Source of the DNA: Zoogloeaceae bacterium
Lineage (GTDB): Bacteria; Pseudomonadota; Gammaproteobacteria; Burkholderiales; Rhodocyclaceae
DNA length: 64,000 nucleotides
Direction: 5' to 3'
Assembly (NCBI GenBank): GCA_024235635.1
Contig: JACKMA010000007.1
Span: forward strand, 45,408 to 109,407
The notes beneath the pieces were generated by a model. The model ran no database searches and was not told where the DNA came from. It saw only the letters and a program-made list of their open reading frames with translations. This document shows positions 9,207 through 16,480 of this stretch, piece by piece (position 1 is the stretch's first letter; each line of letters begins with the position of its first letter). The translations under genes and the position numbers were made by a program.

Positions 9207-10625
9207 TCAGCCCAGGCGCCGAAGTTCGCCCAGCAGCGCGTTGCGGTCGGCCGGCTCGGCGATCTCGCCGGCAAGGCTGTCGTGGAATTGTTCGAGGCTG
9301 ATCGCCCGCTTGGCCGCCCGCTTGACCACGACCCTGGCGATCGGCCCGATGTGGCGGGCAAGCAGGCGACTGGCGGCGTCGAGCACTGCGTCCGGAATCT
9401 CCAGGCGCTGGCCGCCCAGCACCCGGGTTTCGGCCAGCACCGCCTGGCTGCCGGTCTCCATCGGGCTGGCAGCCGTGCCGCTGCGTCGCGCGAGGAAAGC
9501 GTCGCGGTCGGGGCCGGCCGGGAGCTTTTCGGCGAGCGCGTCGTAGAGCTCGTTCAGCGTGTTGGCACGGCCGGCGGCGCGCCGGACCATGACGCTGGCG
9601 ACCGGACCGATGACCGATGCCAGTTCCCGCTCGACGCTGGTCAGCGTGCTGTTCTCGATGCGCGAGGCCGATTGGGTCAGACCCCGACTCGACGAGCCGG
9701 TCACGGCCGTTGCCGCGGCGGGATCGAAGCGCGGCTTGCCGAGCTGGCTGACCGTGCGGATCACCGTTTCCTCGGAGACGCTCGGTGCCTCCTGCATGTC
9801 GAGTTCGTGCTCGAGCGCGAGCCGCAGCGTGTCGCGGAAGGCGCCGGCGGTCGGATAGCGCTCTTCCGGTCGCTTGGCCAGGGCCCGCGCGACGATTCGC
9901 TCGAAAGCCATCGGCACGGCGGGGTGCACCTGCGAAGGCGGCACCGGCTCCTCGTGGCAGATGCGGTAGGCGAGGGACTCCATCGAACCGGTAAAAGGTC
10001 GCTGACCGGAAAGCAGCTCGTAGAGCATTACGCCGACCGCGAACACGTCGGAACGGGCATCGGCCGGAAGCCCCATGAACTGTTCCGGCGACATGTAGCT
10101 GGGCGTGCCGATGACGGTGCCGACCTGGGTCAGCTCCGAGGATTCCAGCCGGGCGACGCCGAAATCGGTGATCTTGACCTTGCCCTTGCTGGTGATGATC
10201 AGGTTCGACGGCTTGATGTCGCGGTGGACCACGCCCTGCTCATGGGCGTAGGCGAGGCCGTCGAGCAGCTGCATGACCACGCTGACCGAGTCGGCCAGCG
10301 GCATCACGCCGATCTGGTGCAGGTATTCCTTGAGCCCGAAGCCCTCGACGTACTCCATCGCGATGAAGCTGATGTCGTGGTCTTCGCCGTACTCATAGAC
10401 ACCGACGATTGCCGGATGGCTGAGCCGACCGGCCGCACGGGCTTCGTTGCGGAAGCGGGCGATGGCGTCGGCAACGCCGGATTCGAGACAGTCCCGGCGG
10501 ATTGTCTTGAGCGCGACGGTGCGCTCGATCGCCGGGTCGTAGCCGCGATACACGGTCCCCATGCCACCGCGTCCGAGAACGCCGACGATCTCGTACTTGC
10601 CCAGGCGACGTGGATGCTCGGACAT
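9207..10625 (-). CDS. Soluble Ser/Thr protein kinase with duplicated C-terminal domain
   Basis: A 472-residue Hanks-type kinase with complete motifs: GRGGMG loop (18-23), K40, E61, HRD (134-136), DFG (154-156) and the activation-segment sequence GTPSYMSPEQ. No transmembrane helix follows the kinase fold, so it is cytoplasmic. After the kinase (about 10-275) and a linker, two related about 50-residue units occur at about 331-381 and 423-472, each built on an IGP-x-A-x-V-x-V-+-R-A-A core followed by a helix LxxLYDALAEKL or LEQFHDSLAGEI. These repeats are probably helical protein-protein interaction or sensory modules; I do not assign them a name. The start is ATG 10625 with GGGAG upstream. The gene lies downstream of a haem/HAMP sensor on the same strand, suggesting that the sensor drives the kinase. 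It could also phosphorylate T6SS TagH two genes further upstream. Confidence 0.9.
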   Translation of the reverse strand: MSEHPRRLGKYEIVGVLGRGGMGTVYRGYDPAIERTVALKTIRRDCLESGVADAIARFRNEARAAGRLSHPAIVGVYEYGEDHDISFIAMEYVEGFGLKEYLHQIGVMPLADSVSVVMQLLDGLAYAHEQGVVHRDIKPSNLIITSKGKVKITDFGVARLESSELTQVGTVIGTPSYMSPEQFMGLPADARSDVFAVGVMLYELLSGQRPFTGSMESLAYRICHEEPVPPSQVHPAVPMAFERIVARALAKRPEERYPTAGAFRDTLRLALEHELDMQEAPSVSEETVIRTVSQLGKPRFDPAAATAVTGSSSRGLTQSASRIENSTLTSVERELASVIGPVASVMVRRAAGRANTLNELYDALAEKLPAGPDRDAFLARRSGTAASPMETGSQAVLAETRVLGGQRLEIPDAVLDAASRLLARHIGPIARVVVKRAAKRAISLEQFHDSLAGEIAEPADRNALLGELRRLG

Positions 10626-10628
10626 CGG

Positions 10629-10739
10629 CTAGTGCTCCCGCCCCGGCGGTGCCGCCAGCGCTCCGGCGACGCTGCACACCGCCGGGCCGAGCGGGGTCCG
10701 CTGGTCCCGATAGCTGGCATTGTCGCGCGTGATCGTCAT
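10629..10739 (-). CDS. Possible 36-residue peptide between sensor and kinase genes
   Basis: A short frame beginning MTITRDNASYRD ends 3 nt before the kinase start codon and begins 29 nt after the stop of the haem sensor gene. Its close spacing to the kinase start would suit translational coupling. There is no clear Shine-Dalgarno sequence, no recognisable family and high GC, so it may be chance; the 143-nt gap may simply be untranslated leader. Confidence 0.2.
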   Translation of the reverse strand: MTITRDNASYRDQRTPLGPAVCSVAGALAAPPGREH

Positions 10740-10768
10740 GCTGGCGGTCGGCCCGGCGAATGCCCGGA

Positions 10769-11641
10769 CTACTCCTCGATCATCCGGAAGGCCTGCACCA
10801 GGCTCTTCTTCATGCGACCAAACGCCTGGGTGAGCTGAGCGATCTCGTCGTGACCGTCGGCTTCCAGTTCGCCGGCTTCGAGGTTGCCGAGACTGACTTC
10901 GTCGGCCACCCGCGCCAGTCGGTTCACCGGCCGGATCACGAGCGCATTGAGCAGCAGGTTCAGGGCGATGAAGATGAACGCGAAGACGCCGGCCAGCGAA
11001 CCCATGAACAAGACGAAGGTCTGCTTGGCGCGCTCGAACGGAACCGAGGTCGGTACCGAGACGATCTGCGCCCCGATCACCTCGTCGAGCTGCCAGCCGA
11101 AGCCGTTGGCGTTGCCGTAGCGTGCGATCATCGTCTTCGGGGCGGCGTCGACGGTGCTGTGGCACTGCAGGCAGCCGGGGCTCTTGATGCGGATCGGGCG
11201 GGCCAGATAGAGCGATTCGCCCTGGGGCGTATCGCGCATGCCGATCAGTTCGGGCCGGTCGGCGACGTTGCGGAACAGGTTCACGACGTCGGCTTCCCAG
11301 TCGGTGGCGCGATCGCGCGGGTTGGTGGGGTTGAGCGTCGCTTCCTTGTAGATGTACTCAGGGTGGTTCTGGCGAAGTGTCTCGAACGTTTCCTGGGCGC
11401 CGTAGGCGGGCACCGACTGCGGCAGGAATTCGTACTTCATCTGGGTTGCCAGCAGGGGCTTGATCTGGGTGTTGGTGTAGGTCCGCACCGCCGACGCGGC
11501 TTCCATCATGATGCGCGCGTTCTGCACGATCTCATCGCGGGCGTTGTTCTGCAGCACCTGCCACGACAGCAGGCCCGACGCGGCAAAGCCCGCCAGGAAC
11601 ACCACGACGAACACCAGATTGAACTTGACCACCAACTTCAT
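10769..11641 (-). CDS. Tll0287-like (DUF3365) haem-binding sensor with HAMP domain, no output domain
   Basis: A 290-residue membrane sensor. A first transmembrane helix (about 7-29) leads to a periplasmic domain of the Tll0287-like/DUF3365 type containing the c-type haem motif CLQCH at 157-161, typical of this family. A second transmembrane helix (about 208-234) is followed by a HAMP linker (about 235-286) that ends the protein. There is no kinase, cyclase or chemotaxis output domain, so the signal must pass to a partner; the soluble Ser/Thr kinase encoded next on the same strand is the obvious candidate. The start has an excellent AAGGAGG site at 11649-11655. Covalent haem attachment would need the cytochrome c maturation system. 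Family assignment is firm; the pairing with the kinase is inference. Confidence 0.88.
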   Translation of the reverse strand: MKLVVKFNLVFVVVFLAGFAASGLLSWQVLQNNARDEIVQNARIMMEAASAVRTYTNTQIKPLLATQMKYEFLPQSVPAYGAQETFETLRQNHPEYIYKEATLNPTNPRDRATDWEADVVNLFRNVADRPELIGMRDTPQGESLYLARPIRIKSPGCLQCHSTVDAAPKTMIARYGNANGFGWQLDEVIGAQIVSVPTSVPFERAKQTFVLFMGSLAGVFAFIFIALNLLLNALVIRPVNRLARVADEVSLGNLEAGELEADGHDEIAQLTQAFGRMKKSLVQAFRMIEE

Positions 11642-11770
11642 CGGTTCCTCCTTAGGGGATGAGTCGCGTCGTGTGCCTCGAAGGTTTCGTAAACTGCACC
11701 GGCGGCTGCGTTGCGGGCAGCCGCCGGCAGACCAGATCCTTAACGACTTCTGGCGTTACGACTTGACCGC

Positions 11771-12349
11771 CTACTTCAGGGTCGTGATCGTGACCCGGCG
11801 GTTTTCGGGTGCGGTCGGGTCGTCGGTATTGAGCAACTCGCTCGATCCCTTGCCTTCCGCCTTCAGTCTTCCGCGGTTGATGCCGTGGGTGCCCACCAGG
11901 TAGTCCATGACGCTCTCGGCACGAGCCTGGGACAGCCGGTAGTTGAGGTCGTCGCCGCCACGCGGATCGGCGTGGCCTTCGATCGCAAAATTGAACTTGG
12001 CCAGAGAATCGGCCTGCAAGGCCTTGCCGACGACGTCGAGCGAGTGCTTGGCCTCATCTCGCAACTCTGCCGAGTTGGTCTCGAAGGTGATCAGCAGGGA
12101 GGCCTGGGCCTTCTTGGCGACCTGGGTCCCCGGCTGCTCGGTCGGCTCGCGCATGACCTTGATCGAGCGCGTGCGCACGGACGGTGCCGCGCCCGGGCTC
12201 GCGCCCTCGGGGTCGGCATGGGGGGTCAGCGCTTCGATCAGCGCCGATTCGGTGATGTCGCTGCCGCGCAGGACGCGCTCCTGGGCCTGGCCGACCAACG
12301 GCAGGCACGCGAGCACCATCATCGCGACGGCGTGTTTGGCGGATTTCAT
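11771..12349 (-). CDS. OmpA-family periplasmic/outer-membrane protein
   Basis: Predicted 192-residue exported protein with a Sec signal peptide (KSAKHAVAMMVLACLPLVGQAQ, cleavage near residue 22) and a C-terminal OmpA-like peptidoglycan-binding domain (about 85-192), recognised from FAIEGHADPRGGDDLNYRLSQARAESV and ENRRVTITTL. The segment between (about 25-80) has a basic SIKVMRE stretch and no barrel, so it is not a full OmpA porin. The start at 12349 is preferred to an upstream ATG (12388) because GGAG at 12357-12360 is correctly spaced and the signal peptide then begins at residue 1. It sits between pppA and the haem sensor on the same strand with gaps of 114 and 129 nt; a role anchoring the envelope near the T6SS is possible but unproven. 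Confidence 0.85.
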   Translation of the reverse strand: MKSAKHAVAMMVLACLPLVGQAQERVLRGSDITESALIEALTPHADPEGASPGAAPSVRTRSIKVMREPTEQPGTQVAKKAQASLLITFETNSAELRDEAKHSLDVVGKALQADSLAKFNFAIEGHADPRGGDDLNYRLSQARAESVMDYLVGTHGINRGRLKAEGKGSSELLNTDDPTAPENRRVTITTLK

Positions 12350-12463
12350 CGTGTTTCTCCAGGACAGACGTGTTGCATGATCAAACATAGCACGCGCGTG
12401 TACGGGCCGATGTGACCCAGTGCGTGGTCCACTGCGTATCGCCCGGCGGGCCGGTCGCTGCGC

Positions 12464-13234
12464 TCACTGCCCGCCGACGACATGCGTGCGGGTGTCGTCG
12501 TCGTCGAGCCAGATTGCGATCGCGGTGTAGTTGTCGTGGCCGGGACGGGCGTTGGCGAGCAGCTCGGCTTCCATCAGCTCGAGCCAGTGACGGGCAGAGC
12601 CGGCCTGCTCGAGCAGTTCGAGCATGCGCTCTTCATGGACGAACTCCCACCAGCCATCGGTGCACAGCAGGAAGATGTCGTTGTGGCGGACCTGCAGCGG
12701 ATGGGCCGCGAAGCTCGCTTCGAAGTCGTCCTCGGTGCCGAGCGCCGACAGCAGGACGCTGCGCTGCGGATGCGAGCGCAGCGCGTCGAGATCGGCGTAG
12801 CCTGCATCCACCAGGCTCTGCACGACACTATGATCGCGCGTCTGGTGAAGGATGCGGCCATCGCGGATGCAGTAGAGGCGAGAGTCGCCGACGTGGCCCC
12901 AGACCGCCAGATTTCGCATCCGGTCGACCGCCAGCATGACCACCGTAGAGCGCATGTTGCGCAACTCGGCAACCGCGTACTGCTGTTCGATCACCGCCTC
13001 GTTGGCATCCTGCAGCAACTCCGCGACGGTCTCGATGCCGGCCTCGCCGAGCGCCTGGAAATTGCGGGCGATCACCTCGACGGCGATGCGCGACGCGACA
13101 TCCCCGCCGCCGTGACCGCCTGCGCCATCGCAGACCACCCAGCAGGCGGCGTCGTCGCCGATCCAGACTGCGCTAGAGTCCTCGTTGTAGCCGCGGCCGC
13201 CGGGCTGCGACAGGGTGGCGGTGTCGAAATCCAC
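12464..13234 (-). CDS. pppA: PP2C-family protein phosphatase, T6SS PppA-like
   Basis: A 256-residue metal-dependent Ser/Thr phosphatase, predicted to remove phosphate from the T6SS FHA protein and so switch secretion off. Family motifs are visible in order: GxRGYNEDSS (metal-ligand NED, about 13-20), CDGAGGHGGGD (about 35-45), GHVGDSRLY (about 113-121), and GHDNYTAI near the C-terminus. No transmembrane segment or extra domain; length matches PppA/Stp1 proteins. The start is GTG 13234, 13 nt downstream of the tagH stop, so the two are co-transcribed. The tagH-pppA pair together with the kinase near tssM makes a complete threonine-phosphorylation switch. Confidence 0.9.
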   Translation of the reverse strand: MDFDTATLSQPGGRGYNEDSSAVWIGDDAACWVVCDGAGGHGGGDVASRIAVEVIARNFQALGEAGIETVAELLQDANEAVIEQQYAVAELRNMRSTVVMLAVDRMRNLAVWGHVGDSRLYCIRDGRILHQTRDHSVVQSLVDAGYADLDALRSHPQRSVLLSALGTEDDFEASFAAHPLQVRHNDIFLLCTDGWWEFVHEERMLELLEQAGSARHWLELMEAELLANARPGHDNYTAIAIWLDDDDTRTHVVGGQ

Positions 13235-13247
13235 GTCGCTTCCCGTT

Positions 13248-15026
13248 TCAGGCCTGCTCGTCTTGCGCCTGCTCGAGGCGTTCGATCTGTTCTTCGTAGG
13301 CGCGCAGGAACTCCTTGCCGAACAGCGTGTGGAAGTCGTCCTCCGCTTCGCGCGAAATATCCTCGTACATCTCGATGTAGAGATCCCAGAGTTTCGCCTT
13401 GCGGTGCATCGGCAGCACGCTGTCCATCATCGACTTGCGTGTCAGGCGGCGCTCGAGCACCGACGGCGTGAATCGCTTCAACACCCCTTCGAGGGCCGCG
13501 CGCATGCCGGCAACGAAGCCGAACTGGTGCGAGCGCAGGTCGTTGTAGGCATCGCGCATGGCGTCGCTCGGCGTCATGAAGCCCTTGCGCGGGGGACCGA
13601 ACAGATGCGCCAGCGCCATCGACAGGTCGGGCGAGAATTTCAGCGGATTGTTGTCCTTGCTGACGATCATCGTGACGTCGGCCTTGACCTCCCGCTTGGT
13701 CATCGCGCGCGCCAGCAGCAGATCCAGCGTGCCTTGCGTGCTCTCCCTCAGCAACTGGCCGATGCGTTCCATCACCTCCGGCGTCAGCGGGCCCCCGAGC
13801 GGCAGCTCCGCCACGCCCAGCCCGCGCTTCAGCGCGGCGAGCATGGCGTCGGCGTCGGCGCCAGCGGTGGACGGCCGGGACGGCGCGGTCGCGGCGGCCG
13901 GCATCGGCTTCGGCGGTACCGGCGCGGGTGCCGGGCGCGCCTCGGGTCGCTGCGGTGCGGCCGCCTGCGGCAAAGCTGCCGCAGGCGGTGGGGTCACGGC
14001 CGGCGCTGCCGCCGCCGGCTTCGGGCGCTTGTCGACCGGCGCCCGCAACATCGTGTCGTCCGGAATCGCCGATGCGGCCGGAAGCTTGAACGATGCGTTG
14101 ATTTCGGGCACGTCGTCACGTTCGCTCTGCGGGGCAACCGGCTTTGCCGCGCCGCCGAAGGCCACCAGCGGATCGGTCTCGGGACTGCCGGCGGCATCCT
14201 TGCTGTTGCCGCCCAGCGGTGAGCCGGCGAACGGATCGACGGGCGACTTGCCCTTGTCCAGCGCGAACAGCGAATCGAGATCCGCTGATTCGCCGAAGTT
14301 GTCGCGCGCGATGCCGTGCTCCGACAGGCCGAGGTTGTCCGGCAGTGGCGCGTCCTTCGGTTTCACGGGTGGCGCCGACAGCGGGTCGGCGAACGGGTCG
14401 AAATCGTCTGGAATTCCGCTGGCCGTCGATGGCGCGGCGGCAGGTTGGCCGATGCCGGCGAACAGGCCGGTGTCGGACGGGCCCGCCGGCCGCGGCGTCG
14501 CGGGTGCCACCGCCGGCGGTGGCGTCGGTCGTGGCGGCTCGGCGAACGGATCGGGAATCTGAGCGGCGGGGGCGCCACTGCCGAGCAGGTCGCCGAGGCC
14601 GCCACCGGCCGGCGCAGCCGAAGGACCGTCGAACAGACCGAGCGGGTCGGCAGCCGGTGTCGGTGGCATCGCGGGGGCCGCAGCGGGCACCGGCGCGGGC
14701 GCCTGCGCCTCGTTCGCCGCGCTGACCTGGATCACGTATTCGCCGATCGCCAGCACGTCGCCCTCATCGAGCGGTGCGGTCATGCCGTGGCCGATCGGGC
14801 GTCCGTTCAGCAGAACCGGATTGGAGCCCTGGTCGGCGACCGAAAACTGTCCGTCCCGGCACATCACCTTGGCATGGATGCGCGAGACGTGGCGTTCCGG
14901 ATCGGGCAGGAACAGGCGGTTGTTCTCCGATCGTCCGATCGTGCCGCCCGCGTTGTCGAAGGTTGCCTCCCGTGGCTCGGGCAGCGGGCGTCCCCGGAAA
15001 GATTCAACTCGCAAACGGATCATCAT
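13248..15026 (-). CDS. tagH: FHA-domain protein TagH (Fha), type VI secretion
   Basis: A 592-residue protein with an N-terminal forkhead-associated domain (about 1-105; GRSENNRLFLPDPERHVSRIHA and NPVLLNGRPI are the phosphothreonine-binding loops), a very long low-complexity Pro/Ala/Gly linker (about 105-400) and the conserved TagH C-terminal domain (about 405-592, containing AMTKREVKADVTMIV and FGPPRKGFMTP). FHA proteins of this type are phosphorylated by the membrane kinase and then nucleate T6SS assembly. Two adjacent ATGs occur at the start; the ribosome-binding site is weak. It is divergent from the barrel gene at 15247 and overlies the start of a minus-strand run tagH-pppA-ompA-sensor-kinase. 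The linker is unusually long. Confidence 0.92.
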   Translation of the reverse strand: MMIRLRVESFRGRPLPEPREATFDNAGGTIGRSENNRLFLPDPERHVSRIHAKVMCRDGQFSVADQGSNPVLLNGRPIGHGMTAPLDEGDVLAIGEYVIQVSAANEAQAPAPVPAAAPAMPPTPAADPLGLFDGPSAAPAGGGLGDLLGSGAPAAQIPDPFAEPPRPTPPPAVAPATPRPAGPSDTGLFAGIGQPAAAPSTASGIPDDFDPFADPLSAPPVKPKDAPLPDNLGLSEHGIARDNFGESADLDSLFALDKGKSPVDPFAGSPLGGNSKDAAGSPETDPLVAFGGAAKPVAPQSERDDVPEINASFKLPAASAIPDDTMLRAPVDKRPKPAAAAPAVTPPPAAALPQAAAPQRPEARPAPAPVPPKPMPAAATAPSRPSTAGADADAMLAALKRGLGVAELPLGGPLTPEVMERIGQLLRESTQGTLDLLLARAMTKREVKADVTMIVSKDNNPLKFSPDLSMALAHLFGPPRKGFMTPSDAMRDAYNDLRSHQFGFVAGMRAALEGVLKRFTPSVLERRLTRKSMMDSVLPMHRKAKLWDLYIEMYEDISREAEDDFHTLFGKEFLRAYEEQIERLEQAQDEQA

Positions 15027-15246
15027 GAGCTAGCGATCTGTCTCCTGTTCGCGTCGCTGCGCGGGTCGCAGCCATTATGGCACAGCCCGCGACGGGGCAA
15101 ACCGCCGCCCAACGCCCGGCGCCGGCGGCCCTCCGGCTCCGCTCGCCATGCTTTTGCCATCGTGTTGCTTTGCTCGCGCGGGCCTGTCATGACCAGCCTA
15201 TACTTGGCAGTCTTTTTAACTCGATCTTACAAAAAGGGGGAAGCCA

Positions 15247-16476
15247 ATGCGGATCAGGACTCTTGCGCTGATTGTGGGGCTCGCCGGCGCGTCCGGTGCA
15301 ACGATGGGGCAGACGGTGTGCGTGTCGCCCACCGACGATTTGTACGGCCTCGGCGTTGCCGTCGGTGGCGTCTGCGGTCAGGCGTCGTTCGACACCGCGC
15401 AGGATCTGATCGACGGCCTCGAGACCTCGCAGCTCGATGACGTCAACGCCAATTACGACGGCACGCAGATCGCCAACATGGAGATCTTCTTCAATTCGTT
15501 GCCGATCACGCTGACCTTCCCCAACAGCGGATTTACCGGTGACGGTGCCGCCCTGGTGTTCTCGATTCCGGATCTGGGGGTCAATGAAACCTTCGTCGGT
15601 GCCGATCGCGACGCCTCGCAGGACCTGCTTGAGGACTACCTGAAGGATTCGGGCGTGATCGCCGACATCATGAAGTACCAGGCCGCGAATTCGCCGCACA
15701 GCCCGATCTCGGGGCCGGGCGGGGTGATACCGACCGCGGTGTCGAGTGACTTCGGCGAGGTTTTCAACACGATACCGTCCGAGCAGGAGACCGAGGCAGC
15801 GAATCTGGTGGGCGCCGGTATCGGCCTGTCGTCGCTGTCGGTGGATGGGCGCGATACCACGATCACGACGGTCCCGTTGTCCTATGCCATCCGCAACTCG
15901 ATTGATCCGCGGCGACAGCTGGTGTTCAGCATGCCGATCACGATCGCCGATTCGGAGGGCGCCAAGGCCTACTCGTTCTCGCTCGGCGTCGGCTACCGCT
16001 TCCCGATCAACGAGGCCTGGACGCTGACCCCGGCGGTACGCTACGGATTGACCGGCTCTGAGGATTTCGCGACGGTCGCCGGTGTCGCGTCGGCCACGCT
16101 GGCCAGTACCTATGCACTGCGCTTCGACGCCTTCGACATGGCGATCGGCAACATGATCGGCTACTACACCACCACCAAGATAGATGCCGGCGACTACTCG
16201 TTCGACCCGGATATCCACAATACGGTACTGCGCAACGGCGTGATGCTGTCGCAGCCGGTCACCGTCGGCGGCAAGCGGCTGGCGATCGAGTATTCGTTGA
16301 TCGACACGCGCTATCTCGGCACCGAGATCTATGTGGACAACACCCAGGAGCTGGGCATCACAGTGGGGACCAACCGCAGCGCGTTTTCGTCCCGTTCCTA
16401 TCTGCGCGGTGGCCTGAACCTGCTCAAGGGCAAGGACACCACCGGCGTCTCGCTCAATCTCGGCTTCTGGTTCTGA
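15247..16476 (+). CDS. Exported outer-membrane beta-barrel-like protein of unknown function
   Basis: A 409-residue protein with a Sec signal peptide (about 1-22, ending SGATMGQT). The mature N-terminal half contains one early cysteine pair (CVSP..VCGQ) and a helical region (about 100-180). The C-terminal half (about 190-409) shows alternating polar/aromatic strands (such as AYSFSLGVGYRFPI) and ends in Phe (GVSLNLGFWF), the hallmark of a BAM-inserted outer-membrane barrel of perhaps 12 strands. I do not recognise the family. Translation is served by AAAAAGGGGG about 5 nt upstream of ATG, and a TATACT hexamer lies at 15199-15204 without a clear -35. The stop is 4 nt before the CHAT-protease gene, so the two products probably work together at the outer membrane. 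Confidence 0.75.
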   Translation: MRIRTLALIVGLAGASGATMGQTVCVSPTDDLYGLGVAVGGVCGQASFDTAQDLIDGLETSQLDDVNANYDGTQIANMEIFFNSLPITLTFPNSGFTGDGAALVFSIPDLGVNETFVGADRDASQDLLEDYLKDSGVIADIMKYQAANSPHSPISGPGGVIPTAVSSDFGEVFNTIPSEQETEAANLVGAGIGLSSLSVDGRDTTITTVPLSYAIRNSIDPRRQLVFSMPITIADSEGAKAYSFSLGVGYRFPINEAWTLTPAVRYGLTGSEDFATVAGVASATLASTYALRFDAFDMAIGNMIGYYTTTKIDAGDYSFDPDIHNTVLRNGVMLSQPVTVGGKRLAIEYSLIDTRYLGTEIYVDNTQELGITVGTNRSAFSSRSYLRGGLNLLKGKDTTGVSLNLGFWF

Positions 16477-16480
16477 GTCG

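Noticed and set aside
8874..10838. 654-residue plus-strand frame opposite the soluble kinase
   Set aside because: Antisense of a kinase whose catalytic motifs are complete.
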